The notes beneath the pieces were generated by a model that did no database searches, had not been told where the DNA came from, and worked only from the letters and a program-made list of their open reading frames with translations. 64,000 bases of DNA from Brettanomyces bruxellensis (taxonomy: Eukaryota; Ascomycota; Pichiomycetes; Pichiales; Pichiaceae). Where the stretch lies: assembly GCF_011074885.1 (NCBI RefSeq), contig NC_054690.1:3768501-3832500 (forward strand). The letters are read 5' to 3'. A program made the position numbers and the translations under genes. Shown piece by piece: positions 12,601 to 22,290 of this stretch (positions within the stretch are counted from its first letter, which is position 1; each line of letters begins with the position of its first letter).

Positions 12601-12731
12601 TGGTTATGCTAGATGGATGTCAGTGTAATGAGATTGTGAAGCTGCAACAATGTGGATTTCAAGTATTTAGAGAATACCTTTCTATGCTAAGCTTAAAAAA
12701 AAGTTCGGAGTTTAATATTAATAATTGTTAA
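9615..12731 (+). CDS. NGS1: GlcNAc sensor Ngs1: GH3 N-acetylglucosaminidase-like plus GNAT domains
   Basis: The first ATG is at 9615 (an in-frame TTG lies 6 bp upstream), giving 1038 residues. Residues of about 30-370 are a glycoside hydrolase family 3 domain of the NagZ type, with the K203-H-F-P-G-L-G segment. The middle holds a GH3 C-terminal-like part. From about 690 to 810 there is a GNAT-like domain with an RRQSIAS stretch where the acetyl-CoA loop is expected, and a second acetyltransferase-like part lies near 910-1030. In C. albicans Ngs1 is known to bind GlcNAc through the GH3 part and to acetylate histones at GlcNAc genes. Here the His of the usual D-[ST]-H triad is V216 and the usual nucleophile Asp is E290, so a sensor role fits better than hydrolysis. 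It shares a divergent promoter with DAC1. Confidence 0.88.
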   Translation: MNADPTKNNHTLTSSNTISTKVEMEPSDVTDTVGKMLIAGFEGCELKPGSQAEKLIRQYRVHSFILGTKNFRNVLQMRQLIQSLQNLAESEHYEYPLLLAVDQELGCCNSMYDDKFLTQFPGSMGLGATGNMDLIYKVGRAAGTELRSIGFNLYMGPVLDVVSSMANQLIGIRSFGFTAEDVTKCAEAFARGLKSSGMTICAKHFPGLGSSYVDNVLELPMMLDTMAQLKARHIIPFKKLIADGLVDAIHASGVAVPNIAPNEIHACLSPKIIKDLLRDECHFDGLAISECLELEALCKNIGLGQGVALSILYAGCDIVMICNDFSYQIEALSALHQAYVSGNHKRSFSEAIRRINHVLSKLTWPIPHLLSRKMMSIHHTLSVQAYQKSITLVRDDQEAIPISRYFVPEEENNVLVLTPLLTEIDHAKDHKFDGVKGSGTKLFPEETVFRSFGESLANYDSTLNYTVLHTSYTANGLTSAHEALIDSSKVIILFCAEASRNMFQIGVAKYISLLCGGYRKLDGFLKKPLIIVAVTSSYDFLYHRGIAPTYLCTFDYTESALSNIPAVLFGDLNPGGKLPGCNDAVQRNGEGIPSSSLMEAGNSKNMSLRMILNQDVLPDSLSEREINNSEDKVMLSQLTPVYPLETTKVTNEEEPQKQQTFPSKPWLVENFDISRDFRSLILLLKNSGASDLQNTVDKVFIERLKKFLDETRAYSHHFVVRNSTLNLLLGVIFTWVDRNSSNGRILYVIVDKTKRRQSIASVLHQHAITNLKMEMGCKNIILGSDFPLFNFFKPNICEELYQNWGEIGIRHQISSCALQILQFTKSMKWWNSINKPIRRYILSVRMDTWRLIDNLIKQMKLLGIKLCIAENLSDIILLVQGSNMEEANQFSNLSELYMMAFKCIEDEERRRTKNTFVLKLVASSSQKPIGSIILYDAKSKLVNWLPFLSYVPSNSCGVTFLTGSFVDSDYGDLRPMLKMGLICTAVSFAKQLKSEMVMLDGCQCNEIVKLQQCGFQVFREYLSMLSLKKSSEFNINNC

Positions 12732-13072
12732 ACGTTACATTTAGGTCCTAATTTTTATCTTATTAAATACGGTTTGACAAGAAAGTAGATTGAAAATGTA
12801 ACTTCCGGGAGGGGGGGAAGAAAAAAAAAAAAAAAGATAAGCAGAATGTAACATTACGTAGGAGTCCCCATTGCTGAGAGCATTAGCACATTGTATATTC
12901 TTTAAAGTGAACTCTTTCTGAAGTACATGTTCAAGGAGAAAGGGATATTTTTCTTGCTCATGATCTACTTTCATCAACGACCGACTTTCTCTTAACATTA
13001 GATTCATACTCTACTAGTTTATGAGCGAAGTCACACACTTCATACTACGTGTGAGTAATATCAATAAGGCAA
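12732..13072 (+). promoter_or_regulatory. NAG1 promoter and 5' leader
   Basis: This 341 bp stretch carries three copies of the cluster heptamer, at 12734-12740 (GTTACAT), 12796-12802 and 12846-12852 (ATGTAAC). A run of A bases lies near 12822-12835. An ATG at 13021 opens a short frame that after splicing would end at TGA just past the junction, so it would act as an upstream ORF if transcription starts before it. Confidence 0.5.
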
Positions 13073-13877
13073 ATGTAAGTATTATTAGATCTTTTTCTAG
13101 AACATAGAAGCCACTTTACTAACATTTAATAGGAGAATTGAACTATACAGCTCGCCGGAGGAGGCTTCAACTGCCGTTGCCGATCATATTGCTTCCTTAA
13201 TTAGAGCATTTCACCCAACAGAAAAGCGCCCATTTATCCTTGGTCTTCCAACAGGTTCTTCGCCATTAAAGGTTTATGCAAGGCTTATTACCCTTTATCA
13301 TAACAATAAGGTTGATTTCTCGAATGTTGTCAGTTTCAATATGGATGAATATTACCGTCTTCCGCCAACGGATTCTCGATCATATCATCACTTCATGTAT
13401 ACGAACTTTTTCAATCATGTGAATTTTAAACCAGAGAATATCAATATTCTAGATGGAATGGCGAATAGCTGGGAGATCGAATGTCAAAATTATGAAGAAA
13501 AGATCAAGTCTTATGGGAGGATTAATTTCTTCCTAGGAGGTATGGGTCCTGAGGGACATTTAGCGTTCAATGAATCTGGTTCTGATAGGACAACAAAAAC
13601 AAGGCGTATCTCTCTAGTTGATTCCACAATTAAGGCCAATTCTCGTTTTTTTGAAAATGACCAGAAAAAGGTCCCAAAAGCAGCCCTTACTGTTGGTATA
13701 TCAACAATTTTAGATAATTCGGATGAGGTCTGTGTTGTTGTTTTCGGAAAGAACAAGCATTGGGCTTTAATGAACACCTTGACTAGGAAACCAACTTCCG
13801 TCGTTCCATCAACATTCCTAAAGGATCACAACAATAGTGTAATTGTTGCTGATTATGCAGCAATCGATGAAGACTAG
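13073..13877 (+). CDS. NAG1: glucosamine-6-phosphate deaminase, two exons with start codon split by the intron
   Basis: The second exon (13133-13877) encodes family text throughout: LGLPTGSSPLKVYARL, FNMDEY, GGMGPEGHLAFNE and ISTILDNSDEVCVVVFGKNK. The enzyme isomerises and deaminates glucosamine-6-P to fructose-6-P and ammonia. The frame is open back to 13134 but has no ATG in the expected place. The bases AT at 13073-13074 precede a GTAAGT donor, and the acceptor AG at 13131-13132 is followed by G, so joining 13073..13074 to 13133..13877 gives ATG AGA ATT GAA and a protein starting MRIELYSSPEEAS. That matches the usual N-terminus and gives 248 residues, the normal length. The internal ATG at 13341 would lose the substrate-binding N-terminus. 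The gene lies downstream of NGS1 on the same strand. Confidence 0.9.
13075..13132 (+). other. spliceosomal intron inside the NAG1 start codon
   Basis: The 58 bp interval has donor GTAAGT at 13075, a perfect yeast branch point TACTAAC at 13117-13123 and acceptor TAG ending at 13132, about 10 bp from the branch A. Only a phase-2 join restores the frame, and the bases AT upstream plus G downstream form the ATG. Confidence 0.88.
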
Positions 13878-14843
13878 ATTAGTACTTAGTCACGCATATT
13901 AATGGCATTATTTTGTTCCTGTGGAATATTTATTTCAATTTGTTGAATGGTACTTTATTACACGAGTCAAAAATTCAGAGCCTGTTCAATCATTTGCTTT
14001 TCTTATAAGCACGATCTAATCTCCTTGGATTTCTGTGTAATTTTTTAATCTTTTTTTATGAGGTGAACATGTAACCTAAGCTTTTTTATCTTATTATATT
14101 TTCTTTCCAATAAAGTTTGGTTTTCTTGCTGTCAAGTATATTCATATATAGTATCAGACATTGTTAAGTGTATTTTTCTGAGCACATTAATTGATTAATT
14201 AATTATTCTGAAGGTAATGATAAAGTTTGAAAGAAACTATAGATTGTAGTTGAATCTTTCTAGCATTCAAAAAACAATAAATTGCAGATTTATCTTACGT
14301 CTTTAGTGTCGGATTTGGCGGATTTTTAGAAATTCGAATGAGAGCACGATTTTTAAGAATTGAAGCGACACACTTGTAAAAAAGGATATCTGAGTTTTGC
14401 TAAAACGATACTACGTAACAAGTACTTCCTTTTTCTTGAAAGAGTTTAAGGAAGACAAGCTAATATATATTTTTAATTTAATATTGATTGTATTATAAGT
14501 TGACGGTATTGTCCATACTGCTATCATTATCGATTATTATTCGTGTCACTGAGTTTTGTAACTTCACACACCAGGAATCGGTATCTGGCTTGTCGACATA
14601 CCATCCTTACACGAATTAATTAGCCTCATTCTAAATTCGGGTACCATTCACTAAAATGTCCCATGATTTTAATTAAGAAAAGAAATCTGCGCGCTCTAAT
14701 GAAAAGTTGCTTACGATTAAATAAATATGTTTCAAAATCTTTCATTTTCCTAGCTAAGACAAATTTACGTTTTTTTTTGTCAAGAATCCAGTTCTTGAAC
14801 TCCGGTATAGAAAATAAAAATAAAAACTAGGTAAATCATATAA
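13878..14843. other. convergent intergenic region, NAG1 and transporter 3' ends
   Basis: No gene was seen. One ATGTAAC copy lies at 14069-14075, which is not a promoter position for either neighbour. AT-rich terminator-like tracts follow both stop codons. Confidence 0.4.
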
Positions 14844-16367
14844 TTAAGTTCTTTCCTTGGTTGTTATAGTCTTCTGGATATTTAATTCATCAACTAATTC
14901 TTGGCTAACACCCTTTATGTCTTTCAAATCCTTCTCAATTTCTGTTGTGTTTTCAACCTTCAAATACAAAATCGGAAAAGCAACGACCAAAGAGCCAGCT
15001 AATAAACCCCATGTCGTTCCGTACATTGTTTTATACGGTTTTTCATTGAGGTCCATCGACCAAGCTATAGCCGAGCCTGCACTTTGAAGACCCTTATACC
15101 ACCCTGCGTATATAGCACCCTTTCTTGCAGAATTTGTGAGTGCACCCATGATCCAGTAGGTATAACACTGCCAAATGGCATCATAAAATCCAAAGAACAT
15201 GTATAAAAACATTGGACCTATATATCTTCCTTCCTTAAAATCGATAAGTGACACAGTTTGATTTCTAGTTCGGCCCTTCACCCATAGCATTCCAATTCCC
15301 CATATAACTTGCGTTAAAATAAACAATGAAACCCATCCAAAAATTCCACGTGTTCGCCTCGATAGTTTTTTCAAGTCAAGAAGAATTCCAATAACATAAG
15401 AACCCACCATTTGCATAAGCCAAAAGAGTAAGGAGTTCAAAGATCTCGTCCGAACCGTAAAGGCAATTGCGAAGTCTGACTGTTCATAGGTATAAAAGAA
15501 GTTGGATGCAAAAAACATTGGGAAAAGAAGTAAAATCCATGGTTCCTTGACCAAAAGTTTTACTAGTTCAGTCAGTTCGCTCACAATATTTGGATTCTTT
15601 TGATATATAACCTTAGTCCCATCCGTTCTCCTAACATTCTTTGTAGGAAGCATGAAGAGGGCAATAATGGCACCAAGGATTGTGAGAATAAGGAAAGCAA
15701 TATAAGAACCATCAGTCACATCGCCACTTGAATTATTCATATTTTGTGCTAATGGGATCAAAGATCCAATAACTCCACCTAAATTGAATATGGCCCAAAA
15801 GATAAACATGTATGTTCCCTTCTTTGCCTCGGTAGGATAAGATATATTGCATGTGGATGTTGCTGCCCAAAGTGTGGCAGCAGTTAATCCCAACCATGCT
15901 CCGGCAAAAATTATGAAACCTTCATTTCCGGTATGCTTGTAACAAAGAAAAGAGCCAATATAAATCGAGTAGCCGGTACCACCAAAAGCAAGAGACCACC
16001 TAACACCAAATGTGTTAACAATTGTTCCAGAGAAAAATCCAACCGTTGCAAAGCAAGAGTACAATGCAATATTAGCCTTGTTTGAAAGTGTTGCAGACGA
16101 CAATCCAGCACCTCCCATACCAGATAATGCGTTGAACATTCCCGGACATAAAAAGCAAACAAAAGAAACCATCAAAATCTGAGAGAGTCCACTTGAAAAG
16201 GGAAATAACTTTCCAAATGGCTTTTTGTTGTACCATTTGGCAGGATCATAGTCAGAATCATTGTTTTCTTCTTCTCTGGTACTGTCATGACTGGATGCAG
16301 AGCTAGTAACCAAATCCACATTCGTACCTGGCGGAGTTTTTGTTTCGTTTTCTTCAGTGATCGACAT
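14844..16367 (-). CDS. MFS transporter, UNC93-like; candidate GlcNAc permease (NGT1-like)
   Basis: An intact 507-residue membrane protein. The N-terminal 60 residues are acidic and cytosolic in character. About 11-12 hydrophobic spans follow, with UNC93-like text such as QILMVSFVCFLCPGMFNALSG and GLTAATLWAATSTCNISYP. The C-terminal tail is charged. UNC93-like members of the major facilitator superfamily are common in fungi. In GlcNAc clusters of other fungi a dedicated MFS carrier (Ngt1) brings in GlcNAc, and the position between NAG1 and HXK1 strongly suggests the same role here. I cannot confirm from memory that it is the direct orthologue of Candida Ngt1. It is divergent from HXK1 over a 1.27 kb promoter region with three motif copies, which suggests co-regulation. 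Confidence 0.8.
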   Translation of the reverse strand: MSITEENETKTPPGTNVDLVTSSASSHDSTREEENNDSDYDPAKWYNKKPFGKLFPFSSGLSQILMVSFVCFLCPGMFNALSGMGGAGLSSATLSNKANIALYSCFATVGFFSGTIVNTFGVRWSLAFGGTGYSIYIGSFLCYKHTGNEGFIIFAGAWLGLTAATLWAATSTCNISYPTEAKKGTYMFIFWAIFNLGGVIGSLIPLAQNMNNSSGDVTDGSYIAFLILTILGAIIALFMLPTKNVRRTDGTKVIYQKNPNIVSELTELVKLLVKEPWILLLFPMFFASNFFYTYEQSDFAIAFTVRTRSLNSLLFWLMQMVGSYVIGILLDLKKLSRRTRGIFGWVSLFILTQVIWGIGMLWVKGRTRNQTVSLIDFKEGRYIGPMFLYMFFGFYDAIWQCYTYWIMGALTNSARKGAIYAGWYKGLQSAGSAIAWSMDLNEKPYKTMYGTTWGLLAGSLVVAFPILYLKVENTTEIEKDLKDIKGVSQELVDELNIQKTITTKERT

Positions 16368-17635
16368 CTTGTAATTTGTTTATCGTCTGGTTGATAGGTA
16401 ACCAAGTAAATTCTTTCCCTTACTATAACTATCGATCCATCCTTACAATCGTGAGCAAAGATTTTGATGATTGTCAGGTATATTTATACTAATTTATCGC
16501 TTGCTTATCCAATGATAGATAGGGTATATTCCTTGAGCATCCTTATTCCTATCTGAAAAAATTTATATATTGTATTGTCCTTTTCCCTAATCATAGAAAT
16601 TTTCTCTTCTTTAATTTTTTTTCGCTTATCTCTACTCTGAAAAAAAAATGTAACAAACGACTAGTATACGATTATAGATGGAAACAGTACATTCACACCG
16701 AATTTTTATTATAAATCATGCGTCAAATAACGTTACATTGCAGGGAAACAACTGCCACTGGTAAGGATTTAATAATTCAAAAAAATATTTATTTTGTGGT
16801 GAAAGTATCATAGGTGTCTTTTTATTTTGTGCCGTACATTTATGCGGTTAATATCGGACAAAATTTGCTAAGAACTCACACCATTGCAAATTGCAACACT
16901 TTCTCTGATGTGAAGCTAATTGGAAATCGAAAAAGCGCTTGAAAATAATTTGTACCTTTGGATTGGAACGACTAAAAATCTCACCAATTCAAATCAAGAT
17001 ATTTTCATTCCCTAATTTACAGCTGCTAGTAGGCCAAAGAAGGGATGTTTCTAAAAAATGATTTGTAGTCCCATTAAATGTGGTGATTGTAACGATTAAA
17101 TTTGATAAGAACAAAAGCTGGTTTCGAAATGCTCCATGTAATACGGGAAACTTGTGTAAATGTTACAGTATTTTGTAAGCTCAGTTGTGATCCCATTTCT
17201 TATCGCTAGATCAATTTTAAGTCGTGCGCAAGAAAAAAAAAAATAGCGATTGTACTGTATGAATTAAAATCAAAAAAAAAGAGGAACTAAATTTTGAGAC
17301 ACCTTAATTAATTACATTTTTCTGTTTATTGAATAAATGTAACCTTTATACTACTGATAAGGTTTATGCAAGAAATGATTATGATCGCTTTTAATCTGAT
17401 GTCAGTGAAGTGTCGCATTACATTTTCGTTACACTGATAAAAAAAATATTACTTTTTACTCAATACTATTGCTTTAAATTTGTGGAATACAGATATTCTA
17501 CTCAATTGGATATGGTTCTGTAAGTAAAAATTAGAATTTTCTATTGCTCATTATTTATAAAGTGATCGATTTAACTTCACTTGTCAATTTTCCCGTTCAT
17601 CCACGGCCTTCAGAATCTCGAATATATCCCAAAGT
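16368..17635. promoter_or_regulatory. divergent transporter/HXK1 promoter region
   Basis: This 1.27 kb region holds three exact copies of the heptamer, at 16648-16654 (ATGTAAC), 16732-16738 (GTTACAT) and 17337-17343 (ATGTAAC). Close variants such as TTGTAACG near 17088 and CGTTACACTG near 17427 also occur. No coding sequence was seen. Confidence 0.5.
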
Positions 17636-19147
17636 ATGTCTCATGTTCAAATAATGCAAAAGCGTATATGTGAGAAGGCCATAGAGAGTTCTGATAGCGT
17701 TTCGGAGGCGTTATTCGAAGAATCTGAATTGTCATCATGCTCTAATCCATCTTCTTCCATTGAAGATGATGCACAACCTCAAAATTCATTATCAGAAGCG
17801 CTGAAGAGCATTACGGAAAGTTTCAGTGAGAAGCATGTATCAAGTTTTGTCAACAAGCTATATGGAGAGCTCTTACAAGCCTTCACAACAAATTCTGATA
17901 GAACATTAATTAAGACGAAGGCACCCATTCCAACAACGAACGAAAAAGGTCGATTTCTCGTCATTGACTTAGGAGGTTCTACGTTTAAGGTATTTGTTGT
18001 TGACCTCTTGGGTGATTGCAAAGCTGCAATTGTTTCTGGAAAGGTTTGGAATATTGAAAATGACAAGAAGACTATCGATCGAGGATTTTTCCGATTGATG
18101 TGTGATCACATTCAAGAGTTATTAAATACTGGAACTTATTTTGATATCACACGTAAGATACCAACGGCAATTTCGTGGAGCTTCCCTGTCGTGCAAACAA
18201 GGCCAAATAATGGATGTATAAGTGACGTGACAAAGGGATATACACTAGCCGAAGACATTAAAGGTCAGGATTTGGGAATTATCTTTAGTAAGATGATGAT
18301 GGTTAACAATAATGTACAACTTGAAGTTGACTCGATTGTTAACGATGCAGTTTCTGTTTATTTAGCCGGTTTGTATGTGCACAAATGTCATCTTGGCCTT
18401 GTTTTAGGAACCGGTCTCAATGCTTCTTTTCCTATAAAAAGTCATCTTTATAACAGTGAATTGTCATTCTTTGGCACATCCTTCTTGCCGTCACTAACAC
18501 ATAATTTGATAGATGAAACTATGTGTCCAGATGTTGCATTCATAGCCCCAGATAATTATATATCTTCCAAAAGTCCGGTTTACCAGCCTCTAGAGTACAT
18601 GTGTGCTGGGAGGTATCTAGGGGAAATGTTTCGGCTTGGGTTGGTTATTGGAGCTTTAAATCGTGAAATATTTCAAGATCAGATTACGCAATTCAATCGT
18701 AATGAAATTCTTGTCACTCCATATGGTTTAAGTAGTAAAATAATCTCCGAGCTTTCAGAAGCCGATTATTCAATTGCCTGTGGTATCTTCAAGATAAAAT
18801 TCGGATTGATTTTAACATCAAATGATTACACAATGATTAATAGTTTAATTGAAGTCCTTACTAATAGAGCAGCCATTATCCTATCGGCTTCTATTTTGGC
18901 ATGCATGAAATTTATCTCTAAATTGTCGTCAAAAAAAGACGTAAATTTACGAGAGCAATGTCGTTTAGTATATGTGGGCTCCCTTTTACATCACTACAAG
19001 AAATATCTGACAAAGGTTCAATCAATACTTGATAGATATCATATTGATGTCGGTCTTCAAAAATTTGATATGAAACACATGGACGATTCCAGTATTATCG
19101 GTGCCGCGGTTTCTGCTGCTACGTTTGTCACTATGGAGCATATGTGA
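17636..19147 (+). CDS. HXK1: N-acetylglucosamine kinase, hexokinase family
   Basis: An intact 503-residue protein starting at ATG 17636. The hexokinase landmarks are present but divergent: phosphate-1 loop IDLGGSTFKVFVVDLLGD near residue 107 (usual DLGGTN), IVNDAVSVYLAGLY near 240 (usual VNDTVGTLL), GLVLGTGLNASF near 262 (usual GTGTNA) and VYVGSLLHHYKKY with the late adenosine motif. Divergence of this type is typical of the fungal GlcNAc kinase (Candida Hxk1/Nag5), not of glucose hexokinases. It would convert GlcNAc to GlcNAc-6-P in the cytosol and feed DAC1. The N-terminal 60 residues are Ser/Glu-rich. It is divergent from the transporter. A glucose or regulatory hexokinase is the less likely alternative. 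Confidence 0.88.
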   Translation: MSHVQIMQKRICEKAIESSDSVSEALFEESELSSCSNPSSSIEDDAQPQNSLSEALKSITESFSEKHVSSFVNKLYGELLQAFTTNSDRTLIKTKAPIPTTNEKGRFLVIDLGGSTFKVFVVDLLGDCKAAIVSGKVWNIENDKKTIDRGFFRLMCDHIQELLNTGTYFDITRKIPTAISWSFPVVQTRPNNGCISDVTKGYTLAEDIKGQDLGIIFSKMMMVNNNVQLEVDSIVNDAVSVYLAGLYVHKCHLGLVLGTGLNASFPIKSHLYNSELSFFGTSFLPSLTHNLIDETMCPDVAFIAPDNYISSKSPVYQPLEYMCAGRYLGEMFRLGLVIGALNREIFQDQITQFNRNEILVTPYGLSSKIISELSEADYSIACGIFKIKFGLILTSNDYTMINSLIEVLTNRAAIILSASILACMKFISKLSSKKDVNLREQCRLVYVGSLLHHYKKYLTKVQSILDRYHIDVGLQKFDMKHMDDSSIIGAAVSAATFVTMEHM

Positions 19148-22021
19148 AAAGCCCTACCTCCAGAATTATGGATCGAAATGAAATGAAATTTATATTTTAA
19201 TACGCTTCAATACAGGATATATGTTCTTGAATCAAGTAATAAAAAAGAGAATAAAAACCTTAAATTGAAATATAATTTTTATTTTGTATTCAAAAGAAAG
19301 GCGATCAACGATAAGCATGTGATAGGATCGTCAATTATATAAGCCCAAAATGCATATATATATTATTACCCCTTGCTGTTTGTCCGATTAAGCCTTAATT
19401 GATGCAATCAAGCCCTCTTTCTTTTTTCTACACTTTCTTTCAAAGTATTAGTGAGAAAACATATGAAAGAATTTAGGTCACATTTATAATAATTTAAAAA
19501 ATTCAAATTAGTATTATTACAGCACGCCTATTCATTTCTGTACTGTTCCAGGAGAATGGACTGTGGGATTTGTTCCGAACAAGTATTTAGATTCAATAAA
19601 AAAAAAACACGTAAAGAATATTGTATGTAATTCAGAATTTGATGTAGACCGAGATTTATTGAAAGCTATCTTTATATTCCAATTACGTAAATAAGCAGCT
19701 GGTATAATATCAGTGAGTTGACCCTTAATAAATTGTTTAATTTTGTTATTCCTCTTGACCGTTTACATCATGCATATTTCATCGGTGCAGAAGTGGCAAA
19801 GAAAGTCCTTAATTATAAATAAGAAACTTTTCAACTGATGGTTTCCCAAGCTCCTTAATTTTCATTGTTTGTTTACTTATTCATCATAAAATCAACCAAG
19901 ATACCTTTCTCTCAACCATCTTCAATCCTTATTAAAGACCAACACCATATAAATCAGCTTTAAATTCGTTCACCAAATTCGTATTCCAGGTTAAGTAACT
20001 CAACCAAATATTAACGCAACGCGCATGAACAACAGAATTAACACTGAGTATATCATTTACAGCACTTTTCGAAAAGATTAAATGGTCACACGCTCCTTCT
20101 TAATCATTTTTTCGGAATATATTGAGGATTCCGCTAAATATAAATTTTCTCTATGTATATGAAACCGCGGATGCTTCAGTGAATATTTATCTATCGAAAT
20201 AGTATTATCCATGCTTACCCTTTGATCTGGAATTATTATTAACTGAAACATCTACGCAAATCAAAAAATAGGGACTACGAATGCATTTGAATAATAAACT
20301 GAAGTATATTAAGTATAAAACTTGGCAGTCTGATAAACAGCTTGAAGAAGCGGTTTGTTGCATTGTGATCTGTTATGCTCTGGAGCAGTTGTAATTAGTA
20401 GGAACATATTGCCTCTACTTTATGGCTTTGCACTGATTTTGTTACGACCGTGATAAATCAAAATTTTCTAATTTGGTTTACAAAAAACGTTAAGGCCGGC
20501 TTAGCCCTCCTTGATTACTGCTTGTACATGAGTTTCGGAGCGCTTGATCAAAATGATCGGACTTTATATGTTTAACAATTATTTCCATCAATACACCGTA
20601 AGGCTGGTAGTTCAATATATTTTAAAAGGGTAAAGAAAAAAATTACTGTCAACTTATTTTTCTTGTAACAATCCGCCTTGATATGTAAACATCCCCAATT
20701 TTTTGTTTACTTGTTTCGCATTTCGAACAGACGCTCCGAACAATGAATTCCTTTGTGTTTCACAACCCCCCTTTTTCACAATCATTCTAAAAAAAAAATA
20801 GGCTTAGGATTAAAAATCCAACGAACACACTTTTTTGAATCCATGAAAGGATCGTCATCCTTATAGAGTTTATCAAAATTTGGGAAAATTTTTAAATATG
20901 GTAGTGAGAGAATGTGTAATTGTATGCATTATTTCTACTGAGTAATTCTGCCCACATTTGCGTAATGTTGTTCTATTCTTAAAATATAGTGATGCTCTTT
21001 TTAAACTTGGGGATGCTCGCCATCAAGTTCGGGCTCAATTTTTAGTTATTGTTTCACATATTGTGGAGCCATTAATGTAATTCAATGCATACCTAATGAT
21101 TTGCAAATAACATAAATGCAGATAAAAATGTAGGTCATGATTTACCATCAGTAAAGATGTTACAATTCCTTAACAGCCAGTGCTTTTATTCCTTTTCAAT
21201 GTCATGCTTTTGCATTCATGTAAGACTTTTTTGACCAACGATTTGTGCGGTTGACCCCTAGATGACATTCTACTGTAGTTAAAATTAACGTCTGAGATTT
21301 CTTTTTTGGCCCAACGGTAGCTTACCAAATATAAACTACTAAATATTGCATTATGCCGTTTCATTATAAATTAGGTTTTTAACTTTTGTTAATTTGCTTC
21401 AAAGGAAATTTTATGAATTATTATGTGAAATACATGTTAGTTTTTTTGTAATTCACATTTTAAGTACAGTGCCAAAGAGTTATCACAATTGGTCGAAATA
21501 TTTTTTATAAAAAAAGATTTAGAATTAGCTTTTCTTTTGTAAGTATTTTAAATTGTTAACGTCCAATTGTTTTTAATAGAGTGATACTAAATAGAACAGT
21601 TAGAGCTGAGTAAAAGACAAAATTTAAGCAACAATACTCTTGTCGTAATGCAACAAGGCTTTCGTTTTCTTCCGAAAGTTGTTCTAGTCAAAGGTACTGG
21701 AAACAAGGATTATGATGACGTAACAAAGAATATCTTATATGCCGATGCTTCCTTCACTTACATACAGTAGTTAAATCTGACGTTTAGTGCTAAATTGATT
21801 AGCACCATTCTCGGTGATTTTTTTCTTATTATTGGATTCCATAATTTATTACTTGTCTTTTTCTTATAACTGAGGAAGCTCGCACTTCTCCGTGAAAACT
21901 TGGTAATATTTATTTGAAGGAAGAAAAGAAAATGATAAAAGTCATCAAGGCAAGGAACAACGTTTAAAGCTACTTGAGGGTAAAGGAACTGATTAGACGG
22001 CAGACAATAATTCATCTAGTG
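19148..22021. other. long gene-free AT-rich stretch
   Basis: I found no supported gene. A small ATG frame at 21648-21770 (40 residues, LPKVVLVKGTGNKDYDD) has protein-like codon use but no recognised family and may be a relic. The first 5 bp copy of the LTR target duplication (TAGTG) is at 22017-22021. Confidence 0.4.
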
Positions 22022-22285
22022 TGTAATAGTTTTATTTAATTGGTTTAAGTGTGACTCCGATTACTTTATGAAGTTTTTGTTATAACTAGTATTGAGTGTT
22101 TTTAAGGCTAAAGAAAGGAAAAGTATAAAAGTAAAAAGAACTAAGTAAGAAGGTAAAAAGAACTGGATAAAAAATGGGAAATTGCACATATTTAAATACC
22201 TTCGATCCTTATGAGTGAGGTTTTCTTGGGCATAAACAAGGCAGGGCAGCTTTATGTAGGCGCGACTCTCGACGCATCTATTACA
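22022..22285 (+). repeat. solo LTR (264 bp) with perfect 5-bp target-site duplication
   Basis: The element begins TGTAATAG and ends CTATTACA, an 8-bp perfect inverted terminus with the TG...CA ends of an LTR. The flanks are TAGTG at 22017-22021 and TAGTG at 22286-22290. A near-identical 263 bp copy lies at 53367-53629. No internal coding region is attached, so it is a solo LTR left by recombination. A 5-bp duplication is usual for Ty1/copia and Ty3/gypsy integrases. Confidence 0.93.
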
Positions 22286-22290
22286 TAGTG

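Noticed and set aside
13341..13877. NAG1 starting at the internal ATG 13341
   Set aside because: This would delete about 70 conserved N-terminal residues, including the LPTGSSP loop, which are clearly encoded upstream in the same frame.
17161..17240. tRNA-like A-box text (AAGCTCAGTTG)
   Set aside because: No B-box (GGTTCGANTCC) follows at a proper distance and no cloverleaf stems could be drawn. No convincing tRNA was seen elsewhere.
17634..17760. GTATGT overlapping the HXK1 ATG as a splice donor like that of NAG1
   Set aside because: No TACTAAC-like branch point or sensible acceptor follows, and the frame from 17636 gives a normal-length kinase.
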